This document shows, one piece after another, positions 1 to 6,883 of a stretch of 13,587 nt of DNA. Positions within the stretch are counted from its first letter, which is position 1; every line of letters starts with the position of its first letter. The notes under the pieces were generated by a model. It was not told the DNA's origin, made no database searches, and saw nothing but the letters and a program-made list of their open reading frames with translations. Source of the stretch: Xanthobacteraceae bacterium (GTDB lineage Bacteria > Pseudomonadota > Alphaproteobacteria > Rhizobiales > Xanthobacteraceae); the NCBI GenBank assembly GCA_019746355.1, contig JAIESC010000252.1, forward strand, positions 1 to 13,587, given 5' to 3'. Made by a program: the position numbers and the translations under genes.

Positions 1-728
1 CGGTCGACGCGCAGCCGGATCATGAACTGGTGCGGCGGAATTCCCGCAGCCTGCTTGAACGACCGGATGAAGTGAAACCGCGTGAGGTCTACGAGGCCGG
101 CCAGTTCCGAGATCGTGGTCTTTTCGCTCAGATGGCTCTCCATGTATTCGGTCACAAGCCGGATCTGGTTCGCCGAAAGGCCGGAGCATTCCGCCGCGCG
201 GTGCGGTGCGCTTGAGGCGATGCGATAGAGATCAAAGGCCAGCACCTCGGAGAGCGTCTCGGCGTATCCGGGAAGGTCGTATGACGGGTCGGTCAGCAAG
301 GCCTGAAAACGCAACATGACCCAACGCAGCATCTGATCCTCGAACTCGAGGCGCGGCGGCAGACGCGAGAGGTCGATTTCGGTTTCTCCGCCGTGTGCTG
401 GATCGAGCGCCACCGTGGTGACGACTGCGCTTTTCTCGATCTTGCACCAGCCTTGGAGTTCGCAATCGAGCGGCGCGTAAGTGAGCTTGTTGCGAAGATC
501 CTTTGCATGGCCGCGTGGTACGCCCGACGCCGAGGTCTCGCCGTCCGTGCGGTAGAGAGTCATCAAGCAGACATGATGCGACGGACGCGCGGCGCGAAAG
601 GCGTATTCAAGCGGGCCGTCAATTCGAACGGACTCGGCGGCAAATCCCGTCCAGGACTTGCGCTTGAGTTCCCCAATGTCGATCGCGCCACCGGCCGGGC
701 GCTTGATGCGTTCGAGATGGCGCGGCAT
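1..728 (-). CDS. AraC-family transcriptional regulator (3' end outside window)
   Basis: Reading the minus strand from ATG at 728 gives an open frame through base 1, about 242 residues, beginning MPRHLERIKRPAGG. The upstream frame is closed by a TGA at 777-779, and no other ATG lies between, so this start is well constrained; the Shine-Dalgarno is poor. Residues 1 to about 180 form a non-recognised N-terminal domain, probably for effector binding or dimerisation as in other AraC proteins. From about residue 184 (LSANQIRLVTEYMESHLSEK) the typical AraC DNA-binding domain begins. Its first helix-turn-helix, TISELAGLVDLTRFHFIRSF, is followed by the hallmark KQAAGIPPHQFMIRLRV linker. The second helix-turn-helix lies beyond the window edge. 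It should be a cytoplasmic DNA-binding regulator; its target and ligand cannot be told. It is divergent from the integrase across a 468-bp gap, so it may read the same intergenic region, but nothing shows it controls the other genes. Confidence 0.88.
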   Translation of the reverse strand, partial: MPRHLERIKRPAGGAIDIGELKRKSWTGFAAESVRIDGPLEYAFRAARPSHHVCLMTLYRTDGETSASGVPRGHAKDLRNKLTYAPLDCELQGWCKIEKSAVVTTVALDPAHGGETEIDLSRLPPRLEFEDQMLRWVMLRFQALLTDPSYDLPGYAETLSEVLAFDLYRIASSAPHRAAECSGLSANQIRLVTEYMESHLSEKTTISELAGLVDLTRFHFIRSFKQAAGIPPHQFMIRLRVD

Positions 729-1056
729 TTCCCGACTATTGAGGTCTGAGCATCGAATGCAATGCGACGAATTTTCTCAGCGACTCTTCGTCGACGATCG
801 CAGCCTCGAATTGTGTTTTCCCGGATGGGATTTCGCGGCGTGCAGGGCATTCGAGCGGAAGCGTAAGGATTTGCCTTGCAGCGGTCTGAAAAAAAGTTGC
901 GCGGCTGAACGGTCGAATGTTTGGCAAGGTCCGCGCCGGGCTCCAGACGAAAAGTGCGATCGGGATTCGTTTGCAACGGTGCCGCGCGCGTTCTGTGGCG
1001 GCGTTTCCGGGGGCGTTCTGACGCAGCGGCACCGGCCGATAATCCAAAGTTGCGAT

Positions 1057-1088
1057 ATACGAAAATGCCTAATAGATACGAATAATGC
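1057..1088. repeat. Imperfect direct repeat, possible arm-type/operator sites
   Basis: ATACGAAAATGC at 1057-1068 is echoed by ATACGAATAATGC at 1076-1088, a 19-bp period with one inserted T and otherwise the same bases. It lies in the AT-rich tract about 110-140 bp upstream of the integrase start. Tyrosine recombinases of this type have an arm-binding N-terminal domain that recognises short direct repeats near int, so these are candidate arm sites. A regulator operator is equally possible. Confidence 0.35.
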
Positions 1089-1120
1089 TTAGCAACGTCA
1101 TATTTAATCCACTGTAGTTC

Positions 1121-1149
1121 TTGTTACATGTACTTTCGATTTTTAAATT
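1121..1149 (+). promoter_or_regulatory. Candidate sigma70-type promoter of the integrase
   Basis: TTGTTA at 1121-1126 (4 of 6 to the -35 consensus) and TAAATT at 1144-1149 (4 of 6 to the -10 consensus) are separated by exactly 17 bp, and the surroundings are AT-rich. The integrase ATG lies 47 bp further on. A TACATGTA palindrome (1125-1132) overlaps the -35 box and spacer and could be an operator. This is a prediction by eye only. Confidence 0.4.
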
Positions 1150-1196
1150 TTTAACCTTTTGTTGCTTGTCGCCGCGTTGTCGTTAGTGTCGTTCCT

Positions 1197-2421
1197 ATGC
1201 CCCGTCTGCGTTTGTGCCCCACCCTGGTGAGATCGGCGACATGCCCCGAGGGCATGAAGAAGATCGATTTCTTCGACACCGGACAGCGAGGCTTCATGCT
1301 GGAGGTCCGCCGTTCCGGCGGCAAGACCTACTATCAGCGCTACACCGACGGGCGCGGCCGGGAACGGCAATTCAAGATCGGACCGGCCGATGTGCTTTCG
1401 CTGTCGGCCGCACGACGCAAGGCGCGGACAACCGCGGCCGAGGCGCTGGTCGGCGCGGACCCGCAAGATCGCCGCGCCGAGATGCGCACCGTACCGACGC
1501 TCGCCGAGCTGGCGCGCGACCGCTATCTGCCGCACGTAAAAAGCTACAAGCGGAGCTGGTGCACCGACGAGACCGTGTTGCGGGTGCACATCCTTCCGGT
1601 GCTCGGATCGCAGTATGTCGATCTCATCCGCGCGGAGCCGATCGCGGCGCTGGTCGAGCGGATGCGCGAGAAGGGCTACGCCACCGGCACGACCAATCGG
1701 GTGGTGATTATTCTGCGCCACATTTTCAACCTGGCGCGCAAATGGCGGGTGCCGGGCGTCACCGAGAACCCGACGGCCGGCATCAACCTCGCGCCGGATG
1801 TGAACCGGGAGCGCTTCCTGTCGCTCGATGAGGCGCAACGACTCATCGCCTCCATCGAGCAGGATGAAAATAAGGTCGCGGCGAAGGCGATCATGCTGTT
1901 GCTGCTCACCGGGGCGCGGCGCAACGAGATCACCCATGCCAAGTGGGAGTATCTCGATTGGGAGAAGCGGACGCTGCTGGTGCCGGTGTCGAAGTCCGGC
2001 AAGCCCCGCAGCATTGCGCTCAACGCCACGGCGATGGAAATGCTGCGCTTGATCTTCCGGGACAGCCGCAGCCCGTACATCCTTCCATCGCCCGTGACCG
2101 GCCAGCCGTCGCCATCGCTGTTTTTTTCCATGGCAGCGCATCCGCACGCGGGCGGGGCTTCCCGATCTGCGCCTGCACGATCTGCGGCACTCGTTTGCGA
2201 GCTTCCTCGTGAACAAGGGTGTCTCGCTCTACGTGGTCCAGGGACTGCTCGGGCACGCCAACACCCGCTACACCCAGCGTTACGCCCACCTGACGCCGGA
2301 CACATTGCGTGAGGCTGCGGAGACGGTTGGAACCGTGATCGCTGGCGTGGGCGGCTCCCGCACCGGCAACGGGGCCATGCCGGAAAACGCCGTTCCGGTT
2401 CACAGCTCCAACTCCGCCTAA
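1197..2421 (+). pseudogene. Tyrosine recombinase / phage-type integrase, frameshifted
   Basis: A site-specific recombinase that would integrate or excise a mobile element. From ATG 1197, residues about 15-95 form an arm-type DNA-binding domain (GFMLEVRRSGGKTYYQRY). Residues about 100-190 are the SAM-like core-binding domain and the rest is the catalytic domain. Catalytic Arg (TGARRNE, R241) and Lys (SKSGK, about K266) are in the first frame. After the seven Ts at 2121-2127 that frame turns to nonsense and runs on to 2312. One base over, the protein resumes as WQRIRTRAGLPDLRLHDLRH and continues through LLGHANTRYTQRYAHL to the stop at 2419-2421. With one T removed, the 407-residue product has all the expected residues: R241, K266, H327, R330, H353 and Y362. 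The break separates Lys from H-x-x-R, so the two pieces should be inactive. Whether the extra T is real, a sequencing error or a slippage site cannot be decided here. Older annotation may show two CDSs (1197-2312 and 2209-2421). Confidence 0.9.
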
Positions 2422-2449
2422 GACTTAAAGCCGCGACTTGCCTCGAATG

Positions 2450-2483
2450 GCCCGCTGCGTTCGACGCGGCGGGCATTGCTTTT
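2450..2483 (+). terminator. Rho-independent terminator after the integrase
   Basis: An 11-bp stem, GCCCGCTGCGT (2450-2460) paired with ACGCGGCGGGC (2464-2474), contains a single T-G wobble and closes a TCG loop. It is followed by the T-rich ATTGCTTTT. It lies 29 bp after the integrase stop, as expected for a terminator. It also lies inside the upward extension of the porin reading frame, which argues that this extension is not coding. Confidence 0.7.
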
Positions 2484-2542
2484 GCGCGCCGGTCGGCCGC
2501 ACCGGATCGGGCGCCGGCAGTGGCGTCGTGTGGTCGGGCGCG

Positions 2543-2673
2543 CGACCTAGGCTATACCGAGTGAAGCTTAATGGCGTCGAACCGAAGGGCGCGGACGCAA
2601 GAGCGGGTGAAACTGGATCGAAGGGCGTCTGTTGCCGGTGCGAAGCGCCGCATCGACCTAGGTTGTACCTAGG
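2543..2673. repeat. Duplicated 16-mer CGACCTAGGYTRTACC and three CCTAGG sites
   Basis: CGACCTAGGCTATACC at 2543-2558 recurs as CGACCTAGGTTGTACC at 2654-2669 (14 of 16 identical, 111 bp apart). The second copy runs straight into a third CCTAGG at 2668-2673, so 2657-2673 is also an inverted repeat of two palindromic CCTAGG hexamers around TTGTA. I noticed no other CCTAGG in the window. The stretch 2484-2764 holds no gene I can support. These sites lie between a broken integrase and a beheaded porin, so they may be operator sites, recombination sites or remnants of an element end. Confidence 0.5.
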
Positions 2674-2764
2674 AGGCGGTGGGCGAATATTCAGCGCCGC
2701 GGCGTGCCGGAGAATTTTTCGCAAGAACGGGCCTTTTCTTGAGCTCGGCCAGGCCGGCAGATTT

Positions 2765-4174
2765 CCAGAGTACGTGAAGGTTTGCTCCCTGTATGGGGCG
2801 GGGTTCTACTACATCCCCGGCACCGATATCTGCATGAAGGTCGGGGGCTACGTCCGCTTCCAGGAAAGCTACGGCGCGTCGACCAGCATCACGGCCGGTC
2901 CGGTCGGGACGAGCAACGGCTTCAACCGCGAGCATACGCCTGAGTACCAGTACCGGACTCGCGCGATTGCGACCTTCGACACCCGCCAGCAGACCGCGTA
3001 CGGCACGCTGCGCACCTACCTGATCCTCGGCTTCACCCAGGATTCGGTGGCGAACACCCTGAACCCGGGTGCTGACGCGAACGGCACCACGCTGTACGCC
3101 ACGCGCGCGTTCATCCAGATTGCCGGCTTCACGTTCGGCAAGGCGACGTCGTTCTTCGACTTCGTGTCGACGGCGGCGGTGGCCTACAACGCCGGTCATA
3201 CCTACTCGCCGGATACCGGTGACGCCGGCCACACCGTGGCGGCCTACACCGCGCAGTTCGGCAACGGCATGTCGGCCACCCTCTCGGTCGAGCAGGATCG
3301 TCGTCGCGGCACCAACTACCTCGGTTCGGCGATCGCCGGCGGCGGCGGCAGTGCCATTAGCAACGCCGATCTCGGCGGCACCTCCAACCTGCAGGACATC
3401 GTCGCGAACCTCCGCGTCGACCAGGCCTGGGGCTCGGCGCAGATCGCCGCCGCGGTCCGGCCGATGAGCGCCTCGTACTACGGTGCGGGCAATCAGGCGG
3501 GCACGCTGGTCGAGTGGAACGGCCATCCGGGTGAGGAGTACGGCTGGGCGGTGACCGCCGGTCTGCGGTTGAACGCGCCGATGATCGGCGCGGGCGACTA
3601 CTTCCAGATCGCCGGTGTCTACGCCGAAGGCGCGACGCGGTATGCGTCGAACACGCCGAGCACCGCGCTGCTGTCGCAGGGCCGGACTGTCGCGCAGGTC
3701 ATCCACGATGACGGCGGCTTCACGGGCACGGCGGCAGCGCCTGGCCTGTTCGAGCGCACCACGGCGTGGAGCATCTTCGCGTCCTACGAGCACTTCTGGA
3801 CGCCGAGCCTGCGGACCTCGGTCTATGGTTCGTACCTGAACATCTCGCGTCCGGATAACCTCAACACCGCGATGTGCGCGTCCGGGCTGTTCAACAACGG
3901 CGCGGCGGCGGCGGGTGGCCGGGCTGCGGGCTGCGATCTCGACAGCAGCCAGTGGAACATCGGCACGCGTTCGCAGTGGAACGTGACCAAGGACCTCTAC
4001 GTCGGTGTTGACTTCATCTACCACAAGGTCAACACGGCGTCGTTCAACGCGGCGGGCACCGCCAGCCTGAGCGCCGGCGCGCTTCCCGGCAAGGCGGCCA
4101 GCGCCACCTACACCACGGGTGACATCGATGCTTTCGTCACCACGTGGCGTATCCACCGCGACATCGTTCCCTGA
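2765..4174 (+). CDS. Porin (alphaproteobacterial Omp2b/Porin_2 type) lacking its signal peptide; probable 5'-truncated pseudogene
   Basis: Outer-membrane trimeric beta-barrel porins of this family let small hydrophilic solutes diffuse in. Family similarity begins abruptly at EYVKVCSLYGAGFYYIPGTD and continues with MKVGGYVRFQESYG. Alternating strands rich in Y, F, G and N then run to the end (TTWRIHRDIVP), about 470 residues, close to a mature porin of this family. Family members normally start with a cleaved Sec signal ending in A-A-D-L-P just before this point, and no such segment is present. The frame is open upstream to a TTG at 2438, but that part (MPRMARCVRRGGHC...) has no hydrophobic core, overlaps the integrase terminator and does not look like porin. 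I saw no signal peptide in the other frames either. The barrel has no internal stop or frameshift and ends at a strong terminator, so the loss of the 5' end may be recent, or the copy may be kept as a silent donor for other porins. As it stands it cannot be exported normally. Confidence 0.82.
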   Translation, partial: PEYVKVCSLYGAGFYYIPGTDICMKVGGYVRFQESYGASTSITAGPVGTSNGFNREHTPEYQYRTRAIATFDTRQQTAYGTLRTYLILGFTQDSVANTLNPGADANGTTLYATRAFIQIAGFTFGKATSFFDFVSTAAVAYNAGHTYSPDTGDAGHTVAAYTAQFGNGMSATLSVEQDRRRGTNYLGSAIAGGGGSAISNADLGGTSNLQDIVANLRVDQAWGSAQIAAAVRPMSASYYGAGNQAGTLVEWNGHPGEEYGWAVTAGLRLNAPMIGAGDYFQIAGVYAEGATRYASNTPSTALLSQGRTVAQVIHDDGGFTGTAAAPGLFERTTAWSIFASYEHFWTPSLRTSVYGSYLNISRPDNLNTAMCASGLFNNGAAAAGGRAAGCDLDSSQWNIGTRSQWNVTKDLYVGVDFIYHKVNTASFNAAGTASLSAGALPGKAASATYTTGDIDAFVTTWRIHRDIVP

Positions 4175-4206
4175 TGCCCGCGTAAGGGTGCAGGCCTGAC
4201 GACAAG

Positions 4207-4240
4207 AGCCCCCGGCGGGAAACTGCCGGGGGCTTCTGTT
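4207..4240 (+). terminator. Strong Rho-independent terminator after the porin
   Basis: A perfect 10-bp stem, AGCCCCCGGC (4207-4216) with GCCGGGGGCT (4225-4234), has an 8-nt loop and is followed by TCTGTT. It starts 32 bp after the porin stop. It insulates the TPR-glycosyltransferase genes from anything reading through the porin. Confidence 0.85.
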
Positions 4241-4279
4241 TCAGGATTGCCATGCCGGCGCTCGGCAAGAGCGGTCTTG

Positions 4280-4307
4280 CTGACCTTGGGGCGTCGGGGC
4301 GTATACT
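4280..4307 (+). promoter_or_regulatory. Candidate promoter of the first TPR-glycosyltransferase
   Basis: TATACT at 4302-4307 matches 5 of 6 bases of the -10 consensus, and CTGACC at 4280-4285 (4 of 6 to the -35) lies 16 bp upstream. It falls between the porin terminator and the ATG at 4465, which would leave a leader of about 150 nt. I see no gene in 4241-4464. Prediction by eye. Confidence 0.35.
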
Positions 4308-4464
4308 GCGGCGGCACCTATTTTCCAGCACGAGGTCGGACCGCGGTCCATGAACCTGTTCGTCGCAACGAGCCGAGCGCCCGCCCAACATCCAACGCTC
4401 CCGGGCAACCCCGAGAACCCACTGCGCCTGCCGCTGGAGCCTGCGGCCTGGCCAACCAGCTAGC

Positions 4465-6690
4465 ATGGTGCCCGCTGCCGGCGAGCTGTTGCAGGAGGGG
4501 CTGCGGCTGCATCGCGCAGGCGCGCTCAAGGAGGCCACCGAGCTCTACGCACAAGCCCTGGCGGTCGATTCCGGCAATCTCGATGCCAGGTACTACCTCT
4601 GCCTCGTCGTTTCGCAGCAAGGCCGCACGCAAGAGGCCTTAAGCCGCGCAAGCGAGTTCCTTGCTGCCGATGTCCGGCAGCCGCGGGTGCACAAGCTCGT
4701 CGGTTCGTTGCTCGCACGCATGGGACGCAGCCAAGAGGCGCTGAACGCCCTCGATTCAGCCATATCGCTGGCTCCGGACCAAGCCGACATTCATGGCACC
4801 CGCGGCGACGTATTGATGGATTTGGGGAGGCTTTCCGAAGCCGTGGCGAGTTACGATCTCGCCTTGGCAAGACAGCCGGATTCATTCCACGACTGGCTGA
4901 GCCGCGGCATTGCGTTGGTGGGCCTTGGCCGAGACCACGACGCAACGGAAAGCTACGGCAAAGCGCTCGCACTACAGCCGGCGTCGCCGGTCGCTCACTT
5001 CAACCGGGCGAATGTTCAGGCCAAACGGGGGCACCACGAGGCGGCGATCGCCGACTATAACAGGACGTTGGAGCTGCTATCGCAGGCGCCCGGCGCAAGG
5101 TTCTCCGGTGTGTCACTGGCAGATATCCATGCCGGTCTAGCCCACGCGCTCGGCATAGGAGGCCGAACCGAGGAGGCGCTCGGCCATTACGAAATGGCGC
5201 TGAAGGGCGGGCCGCTCAATGCTCAAACCCATTTCAACCATGGCAATGCGCTGGTGGCAGTTGGCCGCCACAGCGAAGCGGTGCCGTGTTACGAGCGCGC
5301 GCTCGAGCAGGATCCGAACTTCACAAAAGCGCGCCTGAACCTGGCCAGTGCCTGCATCGACATCCGGCAATTTGACCGCACGGTGGCAGAGTGCCGGCGC
5401 GTCCTGGCCGCCGAGCCCGACAACGGTATGGCGCATCTGAACCTCGCGTGGGGGCTGCTCGAGCTCGGCCGTCCGGAGGAGGCGCTGCCGCATTGTCGGA
5501 CCGCACTTTCGGCCCGTCCTGAGCTTGCGAGCACGCATCGGGCTTGCGGCAATGCGTTGCAGCGCCTCGGACAGCACGATGAGGCGGTCGAGCACTTCAA
5601 TCAGGCACTAAGGCTCGCGCCCCGTGACGCCGAGGCCCATTGCGACTTGGGCTGTTCGTATGAGGCCCTTGGCCGGGTGGATGAGGCCTTGCAAGCTTAC
5701 GACCGGTTGCAGTCAATCAATTCCGATCATGCACAGGGTCAGTTTAACAAGGGGGTCCTGTTGCTGTCGCGCGCGCGGTTCGAGGGCTATCCGTTCCTGG
5801 AAAAGCGTTTTGATCTGGCCGGCGCACAGCCGCTTTCGGAAGCCGCTCCGCGATGGGACGGCCGAGCCGTCGATGGCAAGCTTCTGGTGTGGGCGGAGCA
5901 GGGGCTTGGCGATCACATCATCTATGGAGGCCTGCTCGAGGAACTCACCCGGATGGCGACCACCGTCGTCGTCGAGGTGGAGCCGCGCCTGGTTTCTCTG
6001 TTTGCGCGTTCGTTTTCCGGACTCCAAATCGCGCCTGCCGGGACGGGCGCCACTGCCGGGCCGATTGCCGCTCAGGTTCCCATCGCAAGTCTGCCCGGCT
6101 ATCTCCGGCCCAACCTGAGCGCGTTTCCAAAACGCGATCGCGGCTATCTTGTCGCCGAGCCGAGCCGGTCTCGTGCATTGCGGGACCGGCTGGCCGTCGG
6201 CCGAGGTCACGTGGTGGGGCTCTCCTGGGTGAGCCGAAACCCGTTGATCGGTCGGCTCAAGACTGCACGCCTGCAGGATCTTGAGCCCGTTTTGCGGTTG
6301 CCGGACTGTCGCTTTATCGATCTGCAATACGGGGACACGCTCGCAGACCGGCAAGCGATCGAGCGCGAATTCGGCATTCATATCGAACGCGTCGCCGACA
6401 TTGACAACACCAATGACCTCGAGGGGCTCGCGGGTCTTATGACCGCTTGCGACGCGGTGGTTACCGTCAGCAACACCACGACGCACCTTGCCGGAGCCTT
6501 GGGTGTGAGGACCTGGGTGATGGCCCCCAATCAGACGCGCCTTTGGTATTGGTTCAAAGGGATCGCGGACAGTCCGTGGTACCCGTTTGTTCGCGTCCAC
6601 GATCAAAAGCCCGCGCAGGCCTGGACGGACGTCGCGACGGCGGTTGCTGACGAGGTTCGCGGCTTCCTGGCGAAGCGTCACGTCGCCTGA
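4465..6690 (+). CDS. TPR-repeat glycosyltransferase, GT9-like (copy A)
   Basis: A 741-residue cytoplasmic protein with no signal peptide or membrane segment. Residues about 4-450 are 12 to 13 tetratricopeptide repeats, for example RGDVLMDLGRLSEAVASYDL and CGNALQRLGQHDEAVEHFNQ. One repeat around 205-218 is lengthened by a short insertion. Residues about 470-735 form a GT-B-type glycosyltransferase domain of the GT9/heptosyltransferase-like group. Visible motifs are WAEQGLGDHIIY (476-487), VEVEPRLVSLFARSFS, AAQVPIASL, GLSWVSR, FIDLQYGDTL, TVSNTTTHLAGALG (the probable nucleotide-sugar-binding loop) and LWYWF...SPWYP. TPRs usually bind a protein partner, so it may glycosylate a protein or dock on a glycan-assembly partner; sugar and acceptor are unknown. 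ATG 4465 has no good Shine-Dalgarno, but the first TPR starts right after it. Copy B follows in the same direction after 193 bp, and copy C lies about 4 kb downstream. Confidence 0.88.
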   Translation: MVPAAGELLQEGLRLHRAGALKEATELYAQALAVDSGNLDARYYLCLVVSQQGRTQEALSRASEFLAADVRQPRVHKLVGSLLARMGRSQEALNALDSAISLAPDQADIHGTRGDVLMDLGRLSEAVASYDLALARQPDSFHDWLSRGIALVGLGRDHDATESYGKALALQPASPVAHFNRANVQAKRGHHEAAIADYNRTLELLSQAPGARFSGVSLADIHAGLAHALGIGGRTEEALGHYEMALKGGPLNAQTHFNHGNALVAVGRHSEAVPCYERALEQDPNFTKARLNLASACIDIRQFDRTVAECRRVLAAEPDNGMAHLNLAWGLLELGRPEEALPHCRTALSARPELASTHRACGNALQRLGQHDEAVEHFNQALRLAPRDAEAHCDLGCSYEALGRVDEALQAYDRLQSINSDHAQGQFNKGVLLLSRARFEGYPFLEKRFDLAGAQPLSEAAPRWDGRAVDGKLLVWAEQGLGDHIIYGGLLEELTRMATTVVVEVEPRLVSLFARSFSGLQIAPAGTGATAGPIAAQVPIASLPGYLRPNLSAFPKRDRGYLVAEPSRSRALRDRLAVGRGHVVGLSWVSRNPLIGRLKTARLQDLEPVLRLPDCRFIDLQYGDTLADRQAIEREFGIHIERVADIDNTNDLEGLAGLMTACDAVVTVSNTTTHLAGALGVRTWVMAPNQTRLWYWFKGIADSPWYPFVRVHDQKPAQAWTDVATAVADEVRGFLAKRHVA

Positions 6691-6883
6691 CGTATCCGGG
6701 CAGTCCGGAGGACGTTCAGTTCGCCACGTCGATGGGCGTTGCTGAGCTGATAAGGGTCGTTTATTGCTTTTCATCAGCACTGGAACAAGGCGTTCCAGCC
6801 CGTTGAAATTTCGAAAATTTTCGCCTCATCGGTCGGCGGTCAATCGCGTTTGTGTGATTGGGGAGCGGGGAGCGTACGGCGCA
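6691..6883. promoter_or_regulatory. Spacer between copies A and B with stacked palindromes
   Basis: A 193-bp gap that probably gives copy B its own control. It contains a perfect inverted repeat, CTGGAAC (6780-6786) with GTTCCAG (6792-6798) around AAGGC. Next come two overlapping perfect palindromes: GAAATTTC (6805-6812) and CGAAAATTTTCG (6812-6823). A weak promoter-like pair, TTGCTG (6739-6744) and TATTGC (6762-6767) with a 17-bp spacer, lies just upstream of these. The palindromes would then sit near the transcription start, where a repressor could bind. I see no T-tailed terminator after copy A. Confidence 0.35.

Larger units (their letters stand above)
729..1196. other. Intergenic region between araC-type gene and integrase
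   Basis: This 468-bp divergent gap holds no convincing gene: the ORFs crossing it on both strands have no family features. The left two thirds is ordinary GC-rich sequence. From about 1050 to 1165 the composition becomes strongly AT-rich compared with the rest of the window. That part carries an imperfect direct repeat (1057-1088), a TACATGTA palindrome (1125-1132) and a sigma70-like promoter (1121-1149). Three TGTCG pentamers follow just before the integrase start. No tRNA gene or obvious attachment core was found here. Confidence 0.6.

Noticed and set aside
658..1092. Plus-strand ORF and two minus-strand ORFs in the AraC-integrase gap
   Set aside because: Their translations share no recognisable motif, they overlap the AraC gene or each other, and they lack good ribosome sites.
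2121..2127. Programmed ribosomal frameshifting in the integrase
   Set aside because: No stimulatory Shine-Dalgarno or structure was recognised nearby, and programmed shifting is not a known feature of stand-alone integrases of this kind. A mutation or sequencing error is simpler.
2438..2764. Upstream extension of the porin frame to TTG 2438
   Set aside because: It overlaps the integrase terminator hairpin and has no signal-peptide core and no porin similarity. The frame appears open by chance in GC-rich DNA.
2679..2777. Short 32-residue ORF from GTG 2679 preceded by AGGAGG
   Set aside because: Spacing from AGGAGG to GTG is only 2 nt, the product has no recognisable feature, and it runs out of frame into the porin start.
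2669..4156. Long antisense ORF (495 residues) opposite the porin
   Set aside because: It is arginine- and valine-rich with no motifs, a typical mirror of a GC-rich coding strand. The porin strand has a clear family identity.
6695..6709. Hairpin TCCGG-GCAGT-CCGGA just after copy A as a terminator
   Set aside because: The stem is only 5 bp and no T-tract follows.
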